Part shown: positions 1 through 6,067 of the stretch, piece after piece
Layout: each line of letters starts with the position of its first letter
How positions within the stretch are numbered: position 1 is the first letter of the stretch
Origin: Bacillota bacterium
GTDB lineage: Bacteria > Eremiobacterota > SpSt-956 > JAKJGF01
NCBI GenBank assembly: GCA_029555925.1
Contig: JAKPQU010000129.1
Coordinates: 1-11,255, forward strand
DNA: 11,255 nt
Direction of reading: 5' to 3'
The notes under the pieces: generated by a model
What the model was told of the DNA's origin: nothing
The model's database searches: none
The model's input: only the letters and a program-made list of their open reading frames with translations
Program-made: the position numbers and the translations under genes

Positions 1-114
1 GGCTCTTACGAAGAAAAATAATTTGCCTTATTTAATTTGTTTTACAGACAATAAATTAGCCCTTATTTAATTTTTAATTCTATAATAAAAAACTAATTTT
101 TCTTCTCCAGAGCC
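1..114. repeat. Imperfect inverted-repeat element (MITE-like or large hairpin)
   Basis: The first 23 bases (GGCTCT, then GAAGAAAAAT) recur as an imperfect reverse complement at 91-114, which ends in CAGAGCC. The arms share GGCTCT and GAAGAAAAAT with a few mismatches between. The interior is very AT-rich and holds a direct repeat of CCTTATTTAATTT (26-38 and 61-74, allowing for one extra C). No ORF is present. The size and shape fit a small non-autonomous element or a large hairpin, but the window begins exactly at the left arm, so its true left edge and any target duplication cannot be seen. Confidence 0.4.
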
Positions 115-143
115 CGCCAGGCAGAAGCTTTTTACGGATACCA

Positions 144-214
144 TTTTACCTGTTACGGTACTTAGTACCGCACCGGGTAAATCAGTAACCCTTTTATCTG
201 TTACGGTACTTATT
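144..214. repeat. Direct repeat pair around CTGTTACGGTACTTA, with a hairpin in the first copy
   Basis: A 23-bp unit at 144-166 is repeated at 192-214 with only a few differences; both copies contain CTGTTACGGTACTTA, and the copies are offset by 48 bp. In the first copy the unit runs into a perfect small hairpin, CGGTAC (156-161), loop TTA, GTACCG (165-170); the second copy lacks the right arm. No gene overlaps. The spacing could suit a pair of protein-binding sites or the remains of a tandem repeat. Function is unknown. Confidence 0.4.
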
Positions 215-375
215 TGTGACCGAAACAGTTATGGCCGTCATAATCTGTATGGCATAAAGAATATTTCTCTGATTGCAAGAACATTCCTTTCTTTTTATCT
301 TAAAAATTATTCACAATAATTAAATAAAGAAAGAACTTTCTGTTGAAGGAAAGTTTCATTTTCTGGCGAAAGTGT
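215..375. other. Non-coding spacer upstream of the first operon
   Basis: No ORF with a plausible ribosome binding site is seen on either strand. It completes the roughly 480 bp of gene-free sequence at the left edge. The only structure noted is a 7-bp stem, AACTTTC at 334-340 and GAAAGTT at 349-355, with an 8-base loop. It has no following U-run, so it is not called a terminator. Confidence 0.5.
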
Positions 376-381
376 TATATA
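376..381 (+). promoter_or_regulatory. Possible extended -10 element for the orphan operon
   Basis: TATATA is preceded one base earlier by TG (373-374), giving an extended -10 pattern TGNTATATA. No good -35 box sits 16-18 bp upstream. If used, transcription would start near 388 and the leader would carry the 395-418 hairpin before the first gene. This is the best of several weak candidates in an AT-rich spacer. Confidence 0.25.
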
Positions 382-462
382 GGTGAAGGGTGAGCAGGGC
401 GTTTAATAAAACACCCTGAGATGAAATACGCATTACGCATCACTACCCACCCGTCACGATTA
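378..462. repeat. Heptamer repeat cluster (ACNNNTN family), both orientations
   Basis: On the + strand five 7-bp units run in register from 428 to 462, beginning ACGCATT then ACGCATC and ending with ACCCGTC and ACGATTA; one unit (442-448) departs from the T-at-position-6 rule. On the minus strand units occur at 378-391 (ACCCTTC, ACCTATA). The two groups flank a hairpin at 395-418. The decamer CCCGTCACGA (450-459) recurs near the right end of the window. Confidence 0.65.
395..418 (+). promoter_or_regulatory. Hairpin in the presumed leader of the first operon
   Basis: CAGGGCGTTT (395-404) can pair with AAACACCCTG (409-418) across a four-base AATA loop: ten pairs, one of them a C/A mismatch on the + strand that becomes G-T on the other strand. 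No T-run follows on the + strand. On the minus strand it could end transcription leaving the window leftward. Its position between heptamer groups suggests it is part of that repeat family. Confidence 0.35.
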
Positions 463-486
463 TATAAATAAAGGGAGGTGAATTTA

Positions 487-948
487 ATGGAATTAGGTTA
501 TTGCCATTGCTGTGGTAACCATAATCCGCCGGAAGAAAAAAAATGTAAAAAATGCGGCGCAGAAATCATAAATCTGGATAGAAGCTCGAACATAGTACAG
601 GGGTTGAGAAGCGGTGTTATATCAGGAGCAATTATTGCTTTAGTGGCAGGAATTTTATCCGCCGCAATTGGTTCTCTTTTCAGTAGCTCTGCATTAGTTG
701 GTATTGGCCTCTTTATAATTGTATTTATTTACTGGTTAATTGCAGGCATTATTATAGGAGCAATTGCAGGAGCAACCAGTTCACTCTGTTTTTACCAGAA
801 TGCAGCCGGTATTGGAGCAATAGTAGGTTTTATTATGCTATTTTTTGTTGGCGGAAGCTGGTATATAAATATAGGTCTTGGTAGTGGAGCAGGTTATCTG
901 GCTTCTTATATAGAAAGAAAACATTTCAGAAAAATGACATGGCTATGA
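487..948 (+). CDS. Zinc-ribbon small membrane protein, unknown function
   Basis: A 153-residue protein. I start it at ATG 487 because a strong Shine-Dalgarno (AAGGGAGGTG, 471-480) lies six bases upstream; the in-frame GTG at 478 is part of that site. Residues 6-23 carry a CxxC-x10-CxxC pattern (C6, C9, C20, C23), the arrangement of a small zinc ribbon. From about residue 43 the protein is almost entirely hydrophobic and rich in Gly, Ala and Ile, with three or four likely membrane helices (about 44-65, 69-96, 106-124, perhaps 127-141). It ends in a basic tail. The layout resembles zinc-ribbon membrane proteins of unknown function seen in many bacteria, with the ribbon probably cytoplasmic. It is the first gene of a tightly overlapping operon; its stop overlaps the next start as ATGA. 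No specific role can be assigned. Confidence 0.8.
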   Translation: MELGYCHCCGNHNPPEEKKCKKCGAEIINLDRSSNIVQGLRSGVISGAIIALVAGILSAAIGSLFSSSALVGIGLFIIVFIYWLIAGIIIGAIAGATSSLCFYQNAAGIGAIVGFIMLFFVGGSWYINIGLGSGAGYLASYIERKHFRKMTWL

Positions 949-1739
949 GTAATGAAAGTAAAGAACAGAAAAAAACTGCCGGTATTTCTTTTATACAGGC
1001 TTTAAACACTCCTAAAACGTTCACGTCTTCCACAAGCGGTGCCTGGAGTCTTATGAAAAACAGGATGATGAAAAGTGAAGTGGAAGACGGGAAAAGTGAT
1101 GGGAGTGATGTTTTTGAGGCAGAAAAGAAAGAAAATAAAGAGGTAAAAAGAGACGGCCTCGATAATTTCCAGAGTGCTGCTCTACTGATTTCACATGCTG
1201 ACGGTCTGGATAGTTTTCAGGAAAAAGACAGAGAAGAGGTTAAAGAAAAAAATAAAGTTGATAAATGGGAAAGACACTACACACCTCCCGTACTTCCCGG
1301 AGAGGATATAGTTGTAAGGGGAGAAGAGATCAAATTTAAAGAAGAGGATATATTTTCATCTTCTTCGAACGAAAAACAAGGACTTTCTCAGGAAAGTGAT
1401 TCTGCATTATACATACAGTTTTCCCGGCTTATTCCCGCTCTGGAACAAAAGCTCATACCTTTTGAAAAAAGGCAGACTTATCTCAAGGAAATAGAAACTT
1501 ATATAGAAAGAAAAAAGAAATCACTGAATCGATTATATAACCTGAAAGACCCTTCGGAGGAAAAAATAAAATCTCTTATAGACAGAGGTTTTAATGTGTT
1601 TTTGCAATCTCTGAGTGAACTTAGATTTTATCTTCGCGATGATTCTCATATACATCTCACTCTGGCAGGACAGCTTTCTTCGGAAGGAAATAATTTATTC
1701 CTTAAAGCACGAAAAGAGTTAACCAAAAAACATGTTTAA
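945..1739 (+). CDS. Charged, mostly disordered protein with helical C-terminus, unknown function
   Basis: This encodes 264 residues from ATG 945, which overlaps the upstream stop as ATGA. An in-frame ATG at 939 would add two residues and cannot be excluded. I do not recognise the family. Counting from ATG 939, residues 1-150 are rich in Lys, Glu, Ser and Asp and look disordered; within them the motif DGLD(N/S)FQ occurs twice, near 72 and 88. Residues 153-262 look helical and more ordered, with amphipathic stretches such as KRQTYLKEIETYIERKKK and a likely helical hairpin around 205-235. There is no signal peptide or membrane segment, so it is probably cytoplasmic or peripheral. It overlaps the next gene by 8 bp, so the three proteins are probably made together. 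An adaptor or regulator of its neighbours is possible, but this is a guess. Confidence 0.75.
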   Translation: MSNESKEQKKTAGISFIQALNTPKTFTSSTSGAWSLMKNRMMKSEVEDGKSDGSDVFEAEKKENKEVKRDGLDNFQSAALLISHADGLDSFQEKDREEVKEKNKVDKWERHYTPPVLPGEDIVVRGEEIKFKEEDIFSSSSNEKQGLSQESDSALYIQFSRLIPALEQKLIPFEKRQTYLKEIETYIERKKKSLNRLYNLKDPSEEKIKSLIDRGFNVFLQSLSELRFYLRDDSHIHLTLAGQLSSEGNNLFLKARKELTKKHV

Positions 1740-3807
1740 TTTAAGTAAAATACCGGGATTAAGCGTTAAAACAGATATTACAGGAGAGGCTCATTCAAAA
1801 CCTGATATAAAAATCCTGACAGCAGAAATTTCTTCCCTCTTCGGCAGAGACAGAGAAAATCTGAGTGCTGTTCCGGTAAGTAAGGGAGAAATGACGGTAA
1901 AGCAGAAATTACCTGACATAAGAGAGGAAACCTCACTTGTACCAAAAGACATACCGAAAGCAAAAGACGATGAATTTACTTTTGCGGCAGTGGCAAGTTT
2001 TACAGGGAAAGCCTCTGAGAAATATGAAACCACACAGAAAGGACATACCATAAAAAACTGTTACAAAGATCTCTCATCAGACGGCACACCCGTTACAAAA
2101 TGGGAAGGAGTAAACCAGGATAAAACAGCCTATAAAGCAGAAGGAAAAGAAACAGAAAATACGGTAGAAATAACCTCCAGAGGTATTAACGGAGAATTTG
2201 AAGGCCGTGCAGAACTTATAAAGGAAAATCTTACGGAGAAAAAAGAAACTCTTTATATAAAAAATAATAAAACAGGAAATGAAAGTACTTATACGATAGA
2301 AACAAAAGGAAGAGATGAAAAACACAGAGGTACTTTAAAAACTCCTGACGGTGATTTCATGACCTGTGAAATAGAGAAATCCGGCGGAAAAATCACCAGG
2401 GAAACATTTCTCACAGAATTTGAAGACGGAGGAATTGAACTCAGAGAAACCTTACATGATAAGGAACAAAAGATAAAAAATCTTTCTTTTTTCTCTGACA
2501 GAGAAACGAAAGAACTGACAGAATTAAACCTCACAGAAAGAGAAGCCATAGAAGTAATTGCCAGAAACCTGAGAGAAGGCAGAATAAGTACTGCAAAAAT
2601 AAAACAGGAGATTTCAGCTCATGATTCTATATGGGATGAAGGTTCTTTACTTGAACTTATAGAACAGGAATATTCCTTTGCCATTGACGAAGAGAAAAAT
2701 CCTGTCTGTACAAGAAAAAATAAGATATATGATAAATCCGGGAACCTCACAGGTGAAGAGGAGGAACAGACTGCTTACAGAACCAGAGAAGGAACAGGTG
2801 AAAGAGAATACGCAGTAATCAGAAAAAGTTACGATTTTTCAGGAGAAGAAAGAATACAGACAGGCGAGGAAGAGTATATTGAAAGTTTTTCAAAAAAGAA
2901 AGATCTGCAGTTCAGTAAAACATTCTTCCAGTACGGAAAGAGAATTTATAAAAGGACGGACAGAATACAAAAGGGAGATGTGAGTGAAGAGTATAAAGAT
3001 CTCAGCACCATAGCAGAAACAGGAACAAAACTCCTCTTTGCAAGACTTTTAGAAAAGGGTTCAGAGGAGTTAAATATAAGGCATAACAGCCATATATTTT
3101 ATAATTCTATAGAAACAGAAGAGAGAGAGGTAAGGGTTACCGGGTATAAATCTCAAAAGAATCCTTCTTTTTCAATTATGAGGACTGATTTATTAAAGGG
3201 TTACAGTAATGTATTGCCTCTCTGGATATTAATGTCATCAACATATGATCAGATAGAAACGCAGTATCTATTTGAAGGTATTAAAGATTCGACTGTTATA
3301 GACAGATTTGATAAGAGTACATTATTTCATAAATACAGAGGCACACTCAGACAGGAAGAATTGAAAGGCGAACCTCTTAAAGAAGTGGCAAAGATACAGG
3401 CAAGGATAGATGAGGAGACTGTGCAGAAGCTCAGAAGCGAGTACAGAAGCGATCTGGAGATGAGATTTGCCGAAAAGGCAAACAAGTTTTTCAATATCCA
3501 GACCATAGCATATCTGAAAAATAACAGTCCTTCTAACTGGATAAAAAAAGGTGATGAAATATCCATATCGGAAATGACAGAACATATTATTTACTGTATT
3601 TACAGATACTGTGAAAACACTCTCAGAAGAGCATCTGCCCTTGAGAAAAAACATACCTTCTTACCTCTCATAATATCAGGAGAACTTGGCATTGAAGCAC
3701 TCACAGGACAGAAATTCGGTCTTGACCTTGTATTCCTGCTGTGGGAAATGTTAAATATAATAGGCCATACGGAAGGGAAAGACAGATTTGCATCCATAAA
3801 AATTTAA
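1732..3807 (+). CDS. Large beta-rich protein of unknown function
   Basis: This encodes 691 residues starting at ATG 1732, inside the end of the preceding gene (8-bp overlap). I recognise no family. Three regions can be told apart. Residues 1-90 are a charged linker. Residues about 95-420 alternate short polar beta strands and turns rich in Thr, Glu and Lys, interrupted by a helical section (about 262-318); two segments share the pattern K-x-YD-x-SG followed by acidic residues (about 331-346 and 365-385), suggesting an internal repeat. Residues about 420-691 look helical and more hydrophobic, with a moderately hydrophobic end (643-680). No signal peptide, catalytic motif or nucleotide-binding loop is visible. 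The strand-turn pattern loosely recalls MORN- or YD-like repeats, but no consensus is met. Its operon partner with membrane segments (487-948) suggests a job at the inner face of the membrane; this is inference. Confidence 0.75.
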   Translation: MFNLSKIPGLSVKTDITGEAHSKPDIKILTAEISSLFGRDRENLSAVPVSKGEMTVKQKLPDIREETSLVPKDIPKAKDDEFTFAAVASFTGKASEKYETTQKGHTIKNCYKDLSSDGTPVTKWEGVNQDKTAYKAEGKETENTVEITSRGINGEFEGRAELIKENLTEKKETLYIKNNKTGNESTYTIETKGRDEKHRGTLKTPDGDFMTCEIEKSGGKITRETFLTEFEDGGIELRETLHDKEQKIKNLSFFSDRETKELTELNLTEREAIEVIARNLREGRISTAKIKQEISAHDSIWDEGSLLELIEQEYSFAIDEEKNPVCTRKNKIYDKSGNLTGEEEEQTAYRTREGTGEREYAVIRKSYDFSGEERIQTGEEEYIESFSKKKDLQFSKTFFQYGKRIYKRTDRIQKGDVSEEYKDLSTIAETGTKLLFARLLEKGSEELNIRHNSHIFYNSIETEEREVRVTGYKSQKNPSFSIMRTDLLKGYSNVLPLWILMSSTYDQIETQYLFEGIKDSTVIDRFDKSTLFHKYRGTLRQEELKGEPLKEVAKIQARIDEETVQKLRSEYRSDLEMRFAEKANKFFNIQTIAYLKNNSPSNWIKKGDEISISEMTEHIIYCIYRYCENTLRRASALEKKHTFLPLIISGELGIEALTGQKFGLDLVFLLWEMLNIIGHTEGKDRFASIKI

Positions 3808-3830
3808 CAAACATTTTACAATCTTCACTG

Positions 3831-3857
3831 AGGAAATCTAAAAAAGTTGGATTTCTT
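3831..3857 (+). terminator. Weak hairpin after the orphan operon
   Basis: AGGAAATC (3831-3838) can pair with GATTTCTT (3850-3857), with one wobble, across an 11-base loop, 24 bp after the stop codon. The position fits a terminator, but the stem is weak and no clean U-run follows. Confidence 0.25.
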
Positions 3858-3905
3858 ACAGAATTTATATATACATTAATTATACTAAATTCCATAAAAC
3901 CGATC

Positions 3906-3940
3906 ACTGGTCACTGATAACTGATCACTGATCACTGTTT
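3906..3940 (+). repeat. Five-unit heptamer array upstream of prs
   Basis: Five consecutive 7-bp units run in perfect register: ACTGGTC, ACTGATA, then ACTGATC twice, then ACTGTTT. The array ends one base before the prs ribosome binding site, so it lies in the prs leader or promoter region. It belongs to the ACNNNTN family found throughout the window. Similar heptamer arrays (STRR sequences) are known from filamentous cyanobacteria; that is a comparison, not evidence of descent. Confidence 0.8.
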
Positions 3941-3956
3941 AAAGAGGTGACTTTAA

Positions 3957-5147
3957 GTGGGAGTAATCTTACATTCCAGATATGCCAGAACATTTTCAGA
4001 AAGAGTAATCGAGAGATATGAAAAATTTCAAAGGTTAATCAGGGAAAAAGAAGGTAAAGTAAACGGTTCAGGTGCCATACTTCAGGAAAAAGGTATTTCT
4101 TCAGGTGAACTTGAAGTTACGAATTTTTCAAGCGGAGAGATTTCCATTCAATTAAAATCCTGTGTAAGAAGACACAACGTACATCTTTTCTGTCAGTTTC
4201 GCCAGGGTTCAAGGGGAAATAATGACAATCAGTATATAAATATTCATGAAGAGATAGCGGAAGTGGGACTTCTATTAGATACGCTTAAACGCTCCAGAGT
4301 AGACAGTGTAAGTCTCTATATGCCTTTTATACCATATCTGAGACAGGATAAAAAGGCAGGAGATCGTGAGCCCATATCTGCAAAAAATCTTTTTTCCCAG
4401 TTGGAAGCTTCAGGGGGCAGAGTATTGAAAGGTTTCGCCACATCAGACATGCATAATAATGCCTGCGAAGGTTTTACGGATCTGCCTGTAGATAAAATTG
4501 CCGCATTCCCTCTCTTTGTACTCTATTACAAGGTGAAACTGGCAGAAGAATTAAAAGAAAAAAAAGTAGTAGTAGTATCGCCTGATGCAGGCGGAACAAC
4601 AAGGGCAGAAAAACTTGCTAACTGCCTCGGTGCAGATGTGGCAGTAATATATAAAAAACGGGAAAAAGGGAAAGAAGCTGTATCCAAAGCACTTCTCGGA
4701 GACGTAGACGGTAAGATTGCCATTATGATAGATGATATGATCTGTACAGGAGGCTCCATTGTAAACGGAGCAAAACTCCTCGAAGACAACGGAGCCATAC
4801 AGGTTTATGCCTGCGCAACACATGGTCTTTTTAATATAGATGCAAACAGCAAAATCCTGACAGAAGAAAAACTCTACCGGTCAGGTCTCAGAGTACTCAT
4901 AACAGATTCAATTCCCCGTTCACAGGTCTATTATGATAGTTGCTATAAATGGCTCAGAGTTGTCAGCCTGGCCAAATATTACGCAGATCTGGTTTACTGC
5001 AATGAAGCAGGAATATCTGTAAGAAAAATTCTGGATATGCATCTTGAAAGAGCAATAAAAGAACAGACAGATATAAATGATTATCTTATACCACAGCAAA
5101 AAAGAGCCATCAGCGGTGAAGTCATCGGTGATATAGTAGAAGTATGA
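3957..5147 (+). CDS. prs: Ribose-phosphate pyrophosphokinase (PRPP synthetase), divergent long form
   Basis: This enzyme makes 5-phosphoribosyl diphosphate from ribose 5-phosphate and ATP, the precursor for nucleotides, histidine, tryptophan and NAD. The 396-residue protein starts at GTG 3957, six bases after AAAGAGGTGA. Family landmarks appear in order: FSSGE (57-61), NDN (89-91), PYLRQDKK (126-133), REPISAK (137-143), the catalytic-loop His in TSDMH (H166), SPDAGG (208-213), KKRE (233-236) and the PRPP-binding loop IDDMICTGGS (258-267), followed by YACATHGLF (284-292). It is longer than the usual 310-330 residues because of insertions near residues 22-50 and 92-98 and a C-terminal extension after about 350. 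Two usually conserved Asp positions differ: FSDGE is FSSGE here, and the Asp in DDMIDT is Cys263. The core motifs argue for a functional enzyme. It stands alone, with non-coding sequence on both sides. Confidence 0.92.
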   Translation: MGVILHSRYARTFSERVIERYEKFQRLIREKEGKVNGSGAILQEKGISSGELEVTNFSSGEISIQLKSCVRRHNVHLFCQFRQGSRGNNDNQYINIHEEIAEVGLLLDTLKRSRVDSVSLYMPFIPYLRQDKKAGDREPISAKNLFSQLEASGGRVLKGFATSDMHNNACEGFTDLPVDKIAAFPLFVLYYKVKLAEELKEKKVVVVSPDAGGTTRAEKLANCLGADVAVIYKKREKGKEAVSKALLGDVDGKIAIMIDDMICTGGSIVNGAKLLEDNGAIQVYACATHGLFNIDANSKILTEEKLYRSGLRVLITDSIPRSQVYYDSCYKWLRVVSLAKYYADLVYCNEAGISVRKILDMHLERAIKEQTDINDYLIPQQKRAISGEVIGDIVEV

Positions 5148-5177
5148 TTGGTCTATTCGACAAGGGAATTCTCTATA

Positions 5178-5237
5178 TTAAAAAGCATATACAGGGAAAT
5201 CAGGTTCTTCAATCGGCGGCGGTTTCGGGATTTTCAT
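5178..5237 (-). CDS. Candidate small protein, 19 residues, Pro-rich
   Basis: On the minus strand, ATG at 5237 opens a 19-codon frame encoding MKIPKPPPIEEPDFPVYAF, ending in TAA at 5178-5180. A near-ideal Shine-Dalgarno, AGAGGAGGTG (5245-5254), sits seven bases upstream of the ATG, as strong as any in the window. The peptide is unusual in composition: Lys-Pro-rich start, acidic middle, aromatic end, and no hydrophobic stretch, so it is not a typical toxin or membrane peptide. It resembles no family I know. It runs opposite to prs, whose end it follows, and to the pilin-like genes. A minus-strand TATAAT (5293-5298) lies upstream. The main doubt is length, since a chance frame this short is easy to find; the strong ribosome binding site is the argument for it. 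Confidence 0.42.
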   Translation of the reverse strand: MKIPKPPPIEEPDFPVYAF

Positions 5238-5261
5238 AGCTACACACCTCCTCTTTCTCAT

Positions 5262-5275
5262 AACGGGTGAAAGGT
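5262..5275 (-). repeat. Two heptamer units upstream of the small ORF
   Basis: Read on the minus strand the units are ACCTTTC and ACCCGTT, in register and of the ACNNNTN family. They lie in the presumed leader of the 19-codon minus-strand ORF, just upstream of its ribosome binding site, the same relation the larger array has to prs. Confidence 0.5.
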
Positions 5276-5292
5276 AAGTCCCCCCTCTTTCT

Positions 5293-5298
5293 ATTATA
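5293..5298 (-). promoter_or_regulatory. Possible -10 box for the minus-strand small ORF
   Basis: A perfect TATAAT is read on the minus strand, about 56 bases upstream of the small ORF's ATG. The sequence 17 bp further upstream (CTTATA) is a poor -35 box, so support is partial. Confidence 0.3.
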
Positions 5299-5381
5299 AA
5301 CAATTTTCATAAAAATATAAGGGGGTTATAGTAATTTTTTGCTATTTTTTTGATTAAGTTTTTTTATTACAGTTCCATCTC

Positions 5382-5409
5382 ACTTTTCACCATTCACTAT
5401 TCACTATGA
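5382..5409 (+). repeat. Four-unit heptamer array
   Basis: The units ACTTTTC, ACCATTC, ACTATTC and ACTATGA run in register. The first three fit ACNNNTN; the last is degenerate. The array lies in the 426-bp gap between prs and the pilin-like cluster, upstream of the cluster promoter. Apart from this array, the small ORF and the promoter, the gap holds only AT-rich sequence. Confidence 0.7.
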
Positions 5410-5482
5410 ATATTCTATAATAATTTTCTTTTTCCGTTATATATAAAACCATCTGCCATTTTTAAACGTAATCAAAAATTAG

Positions 5483-5512
5483 TTGACTTTAGCTTAATTT
5501 TTATGTTATAGT
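5483..5512 (+). promoter_or_regulatory. Sigma70-type promoter of the pilin-like cluster
   Basis: The -35 box TTGACT (5483-5488) and -10 box TATAGT (5507-5512) are separated by 18 bp. A TG two bases before the -10 (5504-5505) makes it an extended -10. Transcription would begin near 5519, giving a leader of about 55 bases before the TTG start at 5574. Confidence 0.65.
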
Positions 5513-5573
5513 TTTTACAAATAAGATGGTTTAATTTTTATAATATCTGATTTTTCCTGAAAAGAGGCCAAAA

Positions 5574-6005
5574 TTGAGAAAAAAAGCTTTTACTCTAGCA
5601 GAAGTAGTACTGGGTATTTTTCTACTCGGTATTATTATAGTTACAATTACCTCTGTATTTATAGGCGGTCTTTCTGCAGCAAAAAAATCAGGGAAAAAAG
5701 TTACAAACATAGTCCTTGCAGAGAGAATGCTGAACAGAATTATGTTAATGGATTACGGTGATATAAAGACAGGCACTTTCAATGGGGCAACAGATCCGCC
5801 GACCGGTAATTTTCCTCCCACTCCCTATCCGTCTGAAATACCCGGAGGGGGTAATAGCGGGACTGTCTATGTTTATAAAATAACAGTAAATGAGGTTGCC
5901 GGTACCAATGGTAAACTGAAAAGTATCATTGTTACAGTAACAAGTCAGGGAGCAGGTTCAGAAGGGATTACAAGCACAACACTGGAAACATTAAAAAGCC
6001 AGTGA
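5574..6005 (+). CDS. Prepilin-like minor pilin or pseudopilin (PilV/GspI-like)
   Basis: A 143-residue protein starting at TTG 5574, preceded by AAAAGAGG (5560-5566) at suitable spacing; no upstream ATG fits. The N-terminus MRKKAFTLAEVVLGIFLLG is a class III prepilin signal: a short basic leader, a cleavage point between Ala5 and Phe6, Glu at mature position +5, and a hydrophobic helix to about residue 30. Ala rather than the usual Gly precedes the cut; prepilin peptidases are known to tolerate this in some pilins. After the helix come a short amphipathic stretch (LAERMLNRIM), a Gly/Pro/Thr-rich loop (about 66-95) and beta strands (VYVYKITVNEV, LKSIIVTVTSQ), the usual pilin globular order. The conserved start and the order PilV-, PilW-, PilX-like suggest a minor pilin priming assembly in the envelope. 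It could equally belong to a type II secretion pseudopilus. Confidence 0.82.
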   Translation: MRKKAFTLAEVVLGIFLLGIIIVTITSVFIGGLSAAKKSGKKVTNIVLAERMLNRIMLMDYGDIKTGTFNGATDPPTGNFPPTPYPSEIPGGGNSGTVYVYKITVNEVAGTNGKLKSIIVTVTSQGAGSEGITSTTLETLKSQ

Positions 6006-6020
6006 CATCAAAATTAATAC

Positions 6021-6051
6021 TCACCTGTTACTCCTGGTGTGTGGCAGGTGA
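6021..6051 (+). promoter_or_regulatory. Hairpin between the first two pilin-like genes
   Basis: TCACCTG (6021-6027) and CAGGTGA (6045-6051) form a perfect 7-bp stem with a 17-base loop, ending a few bases before the next gene's ribosome binding site (TTAGAGGT, 6055-6062). The left side also fits two ACNNNTN heptamers (6023-6036). It could attenuate transcription, stabilise the mRNA end or modulate translation of the second gene. There is no U-run, so it is not a classic terminator. Confidence 0.35.
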
Positions 6052-6067
6052 CAATTAGAGGTTTATC

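Noticed and set aside
378..462. Short tandem repeats as a CRISPR array
   Set aside because: Units are 7 bp with no unique spacers, and there are no cas genes in the window.
478..486. GTG 478 as the start of the zinc-ribbon protein
   Set aside because: It lies within the Shine-Dalgarno itself; ATG 487 has ideal spacing from that site.
3322..3654. Minus-strand ORF of 110 codons inside the 691-residue gene
   Set aside because: It is the shadow of a long coupled + strand gene, has no ribosome binding site, and its composition (Phe, Ser, Cys, Leu) is typical of antisense frames of AT-rich genes.
3808..3956. Riboswitch upstream of prs
   Set aside because: The spacer is short, AT-rich and mostly heptamer repeats; no conserved riboswitch core was recognised.
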